Below, in pieces: positions 1 through 4,845 of a stretch of 7,633 nucleotides of DNA. Numbering within the stretch: position 1 is the first letter of the stretch; every line of letters begins with the position of its first letter. Below the pieces are notes generated by a model. It was not told where the DNA came from. It searched no databases and saw nothing but the letters and a program-made list of their open reading frames with translations. The position numbers and the translations under genes were made by a program. Source of the stretch: Chloroflexota bacterium (lineage in GTDB: Bacteria; Chloroflexota; Ktedonobacteria; Ktedonobacterales; Ktedonobacteraceae). The DNA is taken from the NCBI GenBank assembly GCA_005881495.1, contig VBHI01000182.1, forward strand, positions 1 through 7,633. Direction: 5' to 3'.

Positions 1-160
1 GCATCGCAAGAACACGCGACGGATTGTTCAGTTGTTTCGCGCTTTCATGCACAGTATCGAGCACGTCGACCACAACGACTCGGTTTCCCGCAGACACAAG
101 CTTTTCGGCGATCGCAAAACCAATGCCCCTTGCTGCACCTGTGACAATCGCTGTTCTCAT
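1..160 (-). CDS. Short-chain dehydrogenase/reductase (SDR), N-terminal part, runs off the left edge
   Basis: The reverse strand reads from an ATG at 160 into a protein beginning MRTAIVTGAARGIG, followed by AIAEKLVSAGNRVVVVD. The TGAARGIG stretch (residues 7-14) is the classical SDR glycine-rich TGxxxGxG loop that binds the dinucleotide pyrophosphate. The Asp at residue 32, at the end of the second beta strand, is the position that usually marks NAD(H) preference. Only 53 codons are in the window; the catalytic YxxxK and the substrate-determining C-terminus lie outside, so the substrate cannot be given. The start is supported by an AAAGAGG ribosome binding site (171-177) about 10 nt upstream. 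Family knowledge says a cytosolic Rossmann-fold oxidoreductase. The family call is firm and the specific function is unknown. Confidence 0.9.
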   Translation of the reverse strand, partial: MRTAIVTGAARGIGFAIAEKLVSAGNRVVVVDVLDTVHESAKQLNNPSRVLAM

Positions 161-234
161 AAACAGACAACCTCTTTCTGTTTTTTTCTGCCTTCTCAAC
201 CGTCTGAAAGGCCAGAACGCCTCCTAACCAACAT

Positions 235-263
235 ACTATACGGGTCCTGCGAATTATTGCCAG
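235..263 (-). promoter_or_regulatory. Predicted sigma70-type promoter for the SDR gene
   Basis: On the minus strand a CTGGCA -35 box (263-258, 4 of 6 consensus bases) and a TATAGT -10 box (240-235) are separated by 17 nt. The predicted start of transcription near 228 leaves a leader of about 67 nt before the ATG at 160. The -35 box abuts the outer end of the palindromic repeat at 263, so the repeat may define the upstream limit of this promoter. Found by eye only. Confidence 0.4.
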
Positions 264-284
264 GGCGACCGCAAGGGTCAATAC
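263..284 (+). repeat. GGGCGACC-type short palindromic repeat, copy A
   Basis: The sequence GGGCGACCGCAAGGGTCAAT plus AC contains a GACC/GGTC hairpin. Its outer 8 bases and inner 9 bases recur inverted at 432-453, so that 263-453 is a 191-bp segment with matching inverted ends whose 5-base centres are flipped. Such short palindromes are usually intergenic in the genomes that carry them. No gene is visible between the copies. Confidence 0.6.
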
Positions 285-431
285 ATTTCAAATAGGGAGA
301 ATCAAGAGCATCGATGGCGAGGGATGATGTAGGGACCTCAATTCATTGCGCCCGTTGTGCCCGTACAACACGAGTGGAACGCTCGTGCCGTTGTTGCACG
401 CGTATTTCACCCTGTTCTCTTTATTTGAATT
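285..431. other. Intergenic interior between two inverted repeat copies, no gene seen
   Basis: Neither strand has a convincing coding frame here. The stretch contains a weak inverted repeat, CACGAG at about 378 with CTCGTG just after it. With the flanking inverted repeats it could be the body of a small non-autonomous element of 191 bp, or simply spacer between two palindromes. Confidence 0.4.
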
Positions 432-457
432 GTATTGACCGCAAGGGTCGCCCCTAC
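432..457 (-). repeat. GGGCGACC-type short palindromic repeat, copy B (inverted relative to copy A)
   Basis: Reads GTATTGACCGCAAGGGTCGC followed by CCCTAC. The outer half GGGTCGCCCCTACT at 445-458 is repeated directly at 528-541 in copy C, and the match continues loosely into the following AT-rich bases. The GACC/GGTC core can form a small hairpin. Confidence 0.6.
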
Positions 458-516
458 TATATTACGTGAACGGCTGGTGAGCTAGGATGTTTCCAGCCAA
501 TGGTAGTTGGTGAGCA

Positions 517-540
517 GGGCGACCCTTGGGTCGCCCCTAC
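517..540. repeat. GGGCGACCC perfect hairpin, copy C, downstream of the zinc-ribbon gene
   Basis: GGGCGACCC (517-525), two T bases, then GGGTCGCCC (528-536) make a perfect 9-bp inverted repeat, followed by CTAC as in copy B. It lies 18 nt beyond the stop codon of the minus-strand zinc-ribbon gene and could stabilise its mRNA end. There is no T-run on the minus strand after it, so it does not meet the usual intrinsic terminator pattern. Confidence 0.65.
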
Positions 541-553
541 TTTATTGTGTGAT

Positions 554-1993
554 TTATGCTTCGCCTTCAACCTTCGTTTCGGCGGTGGCGGTTGCGACGG
601 TTTCGGTGTGTTCACCCTCTTTTGGGGTGGACTGGTCGGTCACTTCGAGGGTGTCACTTTCTTTGTGAAAGGTTATGTCGGTTTCGATAGAGGTAATTTC
701 ACCCGCTGGTTGCTCCTCTGTACTGACCGCACTCTCTTCTGCTTCCGGCGCCTGTTGCTGTTCGAGACTTTCCGCACTACCCTTCGCTACTGGTAGTGGT
801 TCATCTCCTTCCGTGGAAGCCTGTGCTACTGGTTGTTGTTCTTCCCCTTCTGTGGAAGCCTGTGTTGCTGGTTGTTGTTCTTCTCCTTCTGCTTTTTGAG
901 CTTTCTTGCGAGGTTGTAGCTCCAGTCCGTGCAGGGCTGGATCGTTATACTGTGGTAGATTCATATCCAGGCGTATAGCTTTGATGGCCTGGTAGACATC
1001 GCCGGGCTGGAGCGAGAGTTCCTCGGCGATCTTTTTGTGAATACCTACGGGTGGGAGAGGTAGATAAGGTTCGTAGATTGCTTTGATTTTTGCCTTCTCT
1101 TCCTCGTCGCCTTTATAGGTCTGGAGGTCCCACCAGCTTGGAATCTCTAGCTTTTCGCGGTACTCCTTAACGATTTTCTTCACAGCGGTCTTAGGAATGT
1201 TCAATTCCTTGGAAATCTGCGTGCGAATTCCATCGAACTCAGTAGGTACGGCCAATTCTTTATAGCGCGCTTCGACCTGGGCAATTTGCTCCTCTGTCGG
1301 CTTAAAAGGCGCTGGAGGTGGAATCTTCTCACGCTTGGGCTTTGGCGGTGTCTCAGGTTTGGGTTTTGGTGTTTTTTGTTTGTATCCTGCCGGTTTTCCG
1401 CCCTGGCGAGGCTCAACAGGAGCTCCAGGACGGGGGCCACGAGGTGGTCCGCCTGGACCCGTCATTGGTTGACGTGGGCGTTGCTCGACTGTGTCGGGAA
1501 TGCCCATGCCGCCGCCCACGCGATAGGGGGCAGGATTACGATAGCTGGATTCGCGGTAGCCGCCAGGGCTACGATAATCGGTCTCGCGGTAGCCGCCGGG
1601 ACCACGATAGCCGCCGGGGCCGCCGGAGACACGCTCATCATGATCGCGATTGGTACCGGGACCACCGCGATTGTCTCGTGCCACAGGAGAGGAGGGTATT
1701 TTCGGCTTAGCTGGTTGATCGGGCTGGCCTACTTTGACGTCACCCTGAGTATCAAGCCAGTGAGTTGTCCCACTGGCGGCAGGTTTAGGTTTGGGTGGTG
1801 GTGGAACTGAGCGTGCTGGGGTTTCTGTGCCCTGTGCGCCCTGTCCCGTTTTAGTCACTGGCGGGGGTGTTGCTTTAGCCGCCATTTTTTCTTTTCTTGC
1901 TTTTTGCAGGCAATCGGGGCAAGTTACTTCTTTAGCATTTGCCGACTGAAACCACTTGCCGCACGTATTGCAACGTATTTTCGTTTTGCTCAA
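554..1993 (-). CDS. Zinc-ribbon protein with RG/Y-rich linker, two tandem helix-turn-helix-like repeats and acidic tail
   Basis: Unnamed protein of 479 residues. Numbered from the chosen start, a CxxC...CxxC zinc ribbon (C8, C11, C25, C28) opens the protein. A Pro/Lys-rich stretch (about 40-105) and a GGPGGYR/SPGGYRE-type Arg-Gly-Tyr region (about 110-170) follow, then another Pro/Lys-rich linker. Two related helical units (about 232-289 and 297-350) share the pattern I..xYKEL/YEPYL, then I..ISKELNIPKTAV / I..IAEELSLQPGDV, which looks like a duplicated winged or simple helix-turn-helix. The tail is acidic, with three degenerate copies of STEGEEQQPxAQA. This layout suggests binding to nucleic acid; the target is unknown. 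Start choice: TTG at 1993 has AGGGGAGA (2000-2007) 6 nt upstream, whereas the longer GTG start at 2014 (486 residues) has no ribosome binding site and sits in the predicted -10 box. Possibly a Chloroflexota-specific family. Confidence 0.85.
   Translation of the reverse strand: MSKTKIRCNTCGKWFQSANAKEVTCPDCLQKARKEKMAAKATPPPVTKTGQGAQGTETPARSVPPPPKPKPAASGTTHWLDTQGDVKVGQPDQPAKPKIPSSPVARDNRGGPGTNRDHDERVSGGPGGYRGPGGYRETDYRSPGGYRESSYRNPAPYRVGGGMGIPDTVEQRPRQPMTGPGGPPRGPRPGAPVEPRQGGKPAGYKQKTPKPKPETPPKPKREKIPPPAPFKPTEEQIAQVEARYKELAVPTEFDGIRTQISKELNIPKTAVKKIVKEYREKLEIPSWWDLQTYKGDEEEKAKIKAIYEPYLPLPPVGIHKKIAEELSLQPGDVYQAIKAIRLDMNLPQYNDPALHGLELQPRKKAQKAEGEEQQPATQASTEGEEQQPVAQASTEGDEPLPVAKGSAESLEQQQAPEAEESAVSTEEQPAGEITSIETDITFHKESDTLEVTDQSTPKEGEHTETVATATAETKVEGEA
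805..890 (-). repeat. 39-bp in-frame tandem repeat in the acidic tail of the zinc-ribbon protein
   Basis: The motif GTGGAAGCCTGTG starts at 813 and again at 852, a period of 39 bp, with most of the intervening bases also repeated (GGTTGTTGTTCTTC after each). It encodes 13-residue units of the type STEGEEQQPxAQA; a third, more diverged unit (STEGDEPLPVAKG) lies next to them. The period is a multiple of three, so copy-number change would alter tail length without breaking the frame. Confidence 0.8.
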
Positions 1994-2012
1994 ACGTATT
2001 CTCCCCTGTTCC

Positions 2013-2041
2013 ACTATAGACGACGTTACTTTGCGTCGGAA
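2013..2041 (-). promoter_or_regulatory. Weak predicted promoter for the zinc-ribbon gene
   Basis: TATAGT (2018-2013) with a poor TTCCGA -35 (2041-2036) at 17 nt. The spacer contains CGACG...CGTCG (2021-2038), an imperfect operator-like inverted repeat. If this is the promoter, transcription begins near 2006, which excludes the GTG start at 2014 and leaves an unusually short leader before the TTG at 1993. Confidence 0.25.
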
Positions 2042-2375
2042 TGCATTTCTTAGTATAGGGCCTATGAGGGGCTTTGTCTACCCCTTGTTTGTGGTGGTCA
2101 TTGAGCGTGCAGGGGTGTATTTTTGTCCAGATGTGGTATGGTGACTCCATATTTCAAGACAGTTTCGAGTCTGAATTAAGATAAAACTCAACCGTTCCCT
2201 GGTAGCGGCTAACAGCGTTTTGATTGGAGCTGTAGACTTTTTTGAGGACATAAATACAGCTGAGATCATGGATTTTTGTTCGTACAAATTCGTTGATAAC
2301 CGCTCTTAATCGTCGGTTTTGCTGTCAACTCTACTGTCAAAGTACAACCACCCTAACTGTTGGTCAAGTAGGGAC
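2042..2375. other. Non-coding spacer between the divergent zinc-ribbon and cupin genes
   Basis: No frame on either strand looks like a protein. Visible items are an AGCTGTA/TACAGCT inverted repeat with a 20-nt loop (2228-2261) and a 12-bp-spaced direct repeat CTGTCAA (2322-2328 and 2334-2340), which on the minus strand gives two TTGACAG words. No riboswitch or RNA gene is recognised. Confidence 0.4.
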
Positions 2376-2386
2376 AGAGCACCAGG

Positions 2387-2395
2387 TGCTATAAT
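2387..2395 (+). promoter_or_regulatory. Extended -10 promoter for the cupin gene
   Basis: TGCTATAAT is a perfect -10 hexamer (2390-2395) with the TGn extension that lets a promoter work without a good -35. No acceptable -35 lies at the usual spacing; TTGGTC at 2360 is 24 nt away. Predicted start of transcription near 2402, giving a leader of about 40 nt to the GTG at 2443. Confidence 0.55.
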
Positions 2396-2442
2396 GGGTA
2401 TATCATCTGGTATCCAGCTAGCAATAAAGCAGGAGGCAGCAA

Positions 2443-2874
2443 GTGAGCAGCGACAAGCAAGAAGCAGCGATAGAGCAACGAGTCCGTGTTATCAAGCCAC
2501 AGCAATTTGATGCCAACACACCCCAAACGCCAGGAATGCAGCGTGTGGCGGCGGTTTCCAAACAGTTAGCCGGTTCGCAAGGCCTCTGGGCAGGAGTCAC
2601 GGTCGTTGCGCCCAATGTCGTCAGTGGCATACACCATCATGGAGAGACCGAGACCGTCATCTATGTCGTTTCGGGCCATGCCAAGATGCGCTGGGGCGAC
2701 AGGATGCAGTTCGAGGAGGAAGTTGAGCCAGGCGACTTCATCTATGTGCCCCCCTTTGCGCCACACCAGGAGATCAACCCATCGCCCGACACCCCCTCAC
2801 AATGGGTGATTGTGCGCAATTCACAGGAACCGATCGTCGTCAACCTTGAACCGTTTGACGTAGCACAACCGTGA
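2443..2874 (+). CDS. Single-domain cupin protein
   Basis: A 143-residue protein starting at GTG, with AGGAGG (2431-2436) 6 nt upstream. Cupin motif 1 is seen as GIHHHGETETVIYVVSG (residues 62-78): H64 and H66 (with H65 as an alternative) and E70 are the expected metal ligands. Motif 2 is EPGDFIYVPPFAPHQEIN (95-112), with H108 as the last ligand. Such small cupins bind one Fe, Mn, Zn or Ni ion in a double-stranded beta-helix and act as dioxygenases, isomerases or sugar/ligand-binding proteins; the substrate cannot be read from the sequence. All ligands are present, so it should be a metal-binding, cytosolic protein. It stands alone with its own promoter and converges on the SnoaL-like gene. 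Confidence 0.92.
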   Translation: MSSDKQEAAIEQRVRVIKPQQFDANTPQTPGMQRVAAVSKQLAGSQGLWAGVTVVAPNVVSGIHHHGETETVIYVVSGHAKMRWGDRMQFEEEVEPGDFIYVPPFAPHQEINPSPDTPSQWVIVRNSQEPIVVNLEPFDVAQP

Positions 2875-2959
2875 TTGGTCTTCCATATATCCTTGTCAGC
2901 AAGAGAGTATTGCGCCATCAAGCTCCTGACTTGTCGTGCGAAGAAAGCTGCAAGGGCCA

Positions 2960-2981
2960 CTAGCTGGGCTGTCCCGGCTAG
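2960..2981. terminator. 9-bp hairpin between the convergent cupin and SnoaL-like genes
   Basis: CTAGCTGGG, loop CTGT, CCCGGCTAG (one G-T pair) covers the stop codon of the minus-strand gene. It lies in the convergent gap where a bidirectional terminator would be expected. Neither side is followed by a clear T-run, so terminator activity is uncertain. Confidence 0.3.
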
Positions 2982-3394
2982 GGCGTCACGCCAAGCTGTT
3001 GCATCTGATGGAGGGTATCCATCTCCATCCACCCTTCCACCGCCTTGCCGTCCACAATGCGGTCGATGACGATCCCTGTCACGGTCATCTGCTTGCCGGT
3101 TGGGCTGTGGCCCCGAAACATCCCCTGGTGAGTGCCCTGGACTGACCAACGCGTCACGACCAGGTCTCCTTCGGCGATCTGTTCCTCAATCGTGGCGTGG
3201 AAGTCGGGGAAGGCGGTACGCGTCCTGACGATGTACTGCTTGTAGAGCTCGCGGCCAGGTGGTAGGTTGGGAACCAGAGAGTGGTGACCAACATGGCCGG
3301 GGGCCATCAGCTCGTCCACTGTGGCCAGGTTTCCCTGGTTCCAGGTCTCTTCAATAAGACGCCGGGCAAGGGCCTTATTCTCTTCTGTTGACAT
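2978..3394 (-). CDS. SnoaL-like / ester cyclase family protein (NTF2 fold)
   Basis: A 138-residue protein beginning MSTEENKALARRLIEETWNQ. The features seen are typical of the SnoaL-like polyketide cyclase/ester cyclase family: the N-terminal helix with RRLIEETWNQGN, a following DELMAPGHVGHHS, the central PDFHATIEEQIAEGDLVVTRW strand pair, the GTHQGMFRGHSPTGK turn, and the terminal GIVIDRIVDGKAVEGWMEMD. Length is the usual size of a lone NTF2-like domain. Members include aldol cyclases of aromatic polyketides, but many stand-alone copies in soil bacteria have no known substrate, and no polyketide genes are nearby. The start is supported by AAAGGAGA (3403-3409) 8 nt upstream; longer in-frame starts up to 3451 would run into the predicted promoter. 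It is transcribed toward the cupin gene. Confidence 0.88.
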   Translation of the reverse strand: MSTEENKALARRLIEETWNQGNLATVDELMAPGHVGHHSLVPNLPPGRELYKQYIVRTRTAFPDFHATIEEQIAEGDLVVTRWSVQGTHQGMFRGHSPTGKQMTVTGIVIDRIVDGKAVEGWMEMDTLHQMQQLGVTP

Positions 3395-3450
3395 TGGATG
3401 TTCTCCTTTCTTACTGTGTGGCTTCCTTGACATACGCATGTTTACGCTCA

Positions 3451-3479
3451 ATGCTACAGACGACGTGAGGTGATATCAA
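3451..3479 (-). promoter_or_regulatory. Predicted sigma70-type promoter for the SnoaL-like gene
   Basis: TTGATA (3479-3474), a 17-nt spacer and TAGCAT (3456-3451) on the minus strand. Transcription would start near 3444, leaving about 50 nt of leader before the ATG at 3394. Confidence 0.5.
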
Positions 3480-3702
3480 AACGACAAACCGCTTGGAGAG
3501 AACTGTACCGGGTAAAGTGTACCCGAAAAACACAGCAAAGGCAACAAGCGAACAGTGCTTGTTTTTTGGTTTCGTTTGGTTGCTTTTGGGCAAGTTTGGT
3601 TGCAAGCAGCGAATTTCAGACCTGCTGCCTACTCACTGGACACAGCGGGTCTAGGGGGTATAAACTGGCTCTACAAGCTAGTAAAGGGGTAGTTTGAGAA
3701 GC
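3480..3702. other. Spacer with no supported gene upstream of the tRNA fragment
   Basis: Only short, low-quality frames occur here. The part just before the tRNA fragment (3667-3702) contains AAGCTAGTAAAGGGGTAG and TTTGAGAAGC, which resemble a scrambled D-arm, but no 7-base acceptor strand able to pair with GTCGCCC is present. Confidence 0.4.
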
Positions 3703-3750
3703 ACTGCTTTACACGCAGTGGGTCAAGGGTTCGAATCTCCTTGTCGCCCA
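3703..3750 (+). pseudogene. 3' half of tRNA-Val (anticodon UAC), 5' half missing
   Basis: ACTGC-TTTACAC-GCAGT (3703-3719) is a perfect anticodon arm with TAC at 3710-3712. It is followed by a 5-base variable region GGGTC, a T-arm AAGGG-TTCGAAT-C(T)CCTT with the canonical TTCGAAT loop, then GTCGCCC and the discriminator A (3750). No CCA is encoded. The 5' acceptor that should read GGGCGAC is not found, and there is one extra T (3738) bulging from the T-stem, so this cannot be a working tRNA. A 3' half beginning at the anticodon stem is the usual footprint left at the distal end of an element integrated by a tyrosine recombinase. Simple decay of a tRNA gene is the alternative. The hairpin at 3825-3864 may be its terminator. 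Confidence 0.8.
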
Positions 3751-3824
3751 CTCTCCATATACTCTATACTGACCCTCCATGTTAACCTAACCAATTAAGC
3801 GGAGTTTCAATACTAGAGTTTATA

Positions 3825-3876
3825 CAGCAGTTTTCACGTCATTTTCTGGACGTGAAAACTGCTGCCTTCCATTTTT
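3825..3876 (+). terminator. Strong hairpin with 16-bp perfect stem and downstream T5
   Basis: Left arm CAGCAGTTTTCACGTC (3825-3840), 8-nt loop, right arm GACGTGAAAACTGCTG (3849-3864), then CCTTCCA and TTTTT (3872-3876) followed by seven G. The stem is perfect and long for a terminator and the T-run starts 7 nt late, so it may instead be a transposon-derived palindrome. As a terminator it would serve a plus-strand tRNA unit whose remnant ends 75 nt before it. Confidence 0.55.
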
Positions 3877-3983
3877 GGGGGGGATTTGTGGTTACTTTCT
3901 TGCCTAGTATTTGGTTCTTTTAATGAGATGTTTGGTTCAGTTTATTGGAATGAGTAATAAAAATGCCAATACAAAATTTCGAT

Positions 3984-4382
3984 GTAACTCCTCAGGTGCC
4001 TCAGCCAACAGGGAAAGGCTTGCCTACAAAGTCAGCAGTCAAAGCGGTCAGCATGCTATGACCTTGCTTACGCATCCTCGACTGATAGCTGCGGATGGGG
4101 CAAAAGGCCGTCGCCCTTGCTTCACTACGAAGGGTGCCTGCAATCTTATGTTTGGCTTTGACCATGGGCAGATCCCGTTCCGCTTGATTATAGGTGAATG
4201 GAATGCTCAGATCTTCCAGAAACGTCAGTACCTGGTCTACTCGCAGCAGAAAAGCATCCAATAGGTATTTGATGGCCCTCTGCTTCTGTTGTCCGCCAGT
4301 TCTCTTTCCAGTTGGGTGGTGCGTTCTTCTACTGTCACGGCCTTATTTTACAAGCGTGAACAATTCTTTACCGAGTAGTTAC
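3984..4382 (-). mobile_element. Internally deleted IS66-type element (399 bp) keeping both termini
   Basis: The ends are GTAACTCCTCAGGT (3984-3997) and, inverted, ACCGAGTAGTTAC (4370-4382, reads GTAACTACTCGGT on the minus strand); they agree at most positions and start with GTAA as IS66-family ends do. Inside, the minus strand carries a probable transposase start (GTG at 4338) close to one end and the transposase C-terminus ending at 4001 close to the other. A full single-ORF IS66 element would be about 1.5-1.8 kb, so more than 1 kb of the middle is gone. The 8-bp flanks (ATTTCGAT and GCAAAAGA) do not match, so no target duplication survives. It lacks a transposase and could only move if helped in trans. 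Confidence 0.75.
4001..4338 (-). pseudogene. IS66 family transposase (TnpC), N- and C-terminal remnants joined by deletion
   Basis: The frame ending at 4001 encodes KQRAIKYLLDAFLL, FLEDLSIPFTYNQAERDL and TAFCPIRSYQSRMRKQGHSM, closing with DFVGKPFPVG. This is the C-terminal part of IS66 TnpC; the Glu of NQAERDL is the last acidic residue of the DDE triad, and the IRSY...RKQGHS block is the conserved tail. Upstream, in another frame, GTG at 4338 opens MTVEERTTQLERELADN, which resembles the N-terminal coiled-coil start of TnpC. The two frames differ by a shift and meet near 4280-4310, where the first two catalytic Asp residues and the zinc-binding region are deleted. Inactive. The C-terminal identity is firm; the N-terminal piece is an inference from position and character. 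Confidence 0.85.
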
Positions 4383-4441
4383 GCAAAAGAGGTAACACGG
4401 GCGGAAATGAACTTAAAAATCTGGAACGGCATCATACCCCA

Positions 4442-4732
4442 TTAACGGTTCTGTCTCATTCCTGAGCGTTGGAAACAATCATCATCCGATTGACAATTGA
4501 AGGGTATCCAAGGTCCGGCTAGAGGTACAACTAGAAACTGATCTCGCTGATCAACAATGCGAGTTAACAGTATTTGGTAGATATCACTTGGGGCTGAAGG
4601 AGTATTGAAAATCCATGTATATCCATACATATGACACTCATCTTCTACTCCTGCCTCATGGAGTATGTTGCCCGCATTGGAATAATCCCTATCTGGGCTC
4701 GTCGAATTAATACTCACCAGAACCAGGCTCAT
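4442..4732 (-). CDS. Small SinR/Cas2-like (ferredoxin-fold) protein downstream of the TIR gene
   Basis: A 96-residue protein starting at ATG 4732, with AGGAGA (4739-4744) 6 nt upstream; a longer TTG start at 4759 lacks support. It opens with a hydrophobic strand SLVLVSIN followed by SPDRDYSN, then has YTWIFNTPSAPSDIYQILLTRI and DQRDQFLVVPLAG. This order (strand, DY, helix, TW strand with T...SA..I, D.FLVV..L.G strand) matches the SinR-like/Cas2-like fold of small proteins known near defence genes and toxins; sequence identity seems low. The final 20 residues are polar. It lies 113 bp downstream of the TIR gene on the same strand, so co-transcription is likely. No CRISPR array or cas1 is present, so a role in spacer acquisition is not suggested. 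It may act as a nuclease-like or structural partner of the TIR protein. Confidence 0.6.
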   Translation of the reverse strand: MSLVLVSINSTSPDRDYSNAGNILHEAGVEDECHMYGYTWIFNTPSAPSDIYQILLTRIVDQRDQFLVVPLAGPWIPFNCQSDDDCFQRSGMRQNR

Positions 4733-4845
4733 ATTTTGTCTCCTCTCTTTAGTAGCCAACTCATCGGCTTATAAGATCATCAGTTATGAGCGTTTAGGCA
4801 AAGAAGATTATTACAGTTTCAACCAAACTCAGGTTGAACTCGCAA

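Noticed and set aside
813..890. 39-bp repeats considered as a CRISPR array
   Set aside because: The copies are directly adjacent, without unique spacers, and are in frame within a protein-coding tail.
1286..1810. 174-residue plus-strand frame opposite the zinc-ribbon gene
   Set aside because: It is the antisense shadow of the Pro/Arg/Gly-rich coding region; composition is odd and there is no ribosome binding site, while the minus-strand frame has a clear zinc ribbon.
2742..3149. 135-residue minus-strand frame over the cupin and SnoaL-like 3' ends
   Set aside because: Overlaps two well-supported genes in other frames and has Arg/Gly/Asp-rich shadow composition.
3667..3750. A functional full-length tRNA-Val
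   Set aside because: No 5' acceptor strand pairs with GTCGCCC, the D-arm cannot be formed properly and the T-stem has an extra base.
4442..4732. Small Cas2-like protein considered as a true CRISPR Cas2
   Set aside because: No cas1, no effector genes and no repeat-spacer array are in the window; the sequence fits the wider SinR/Cas2-like fold only.
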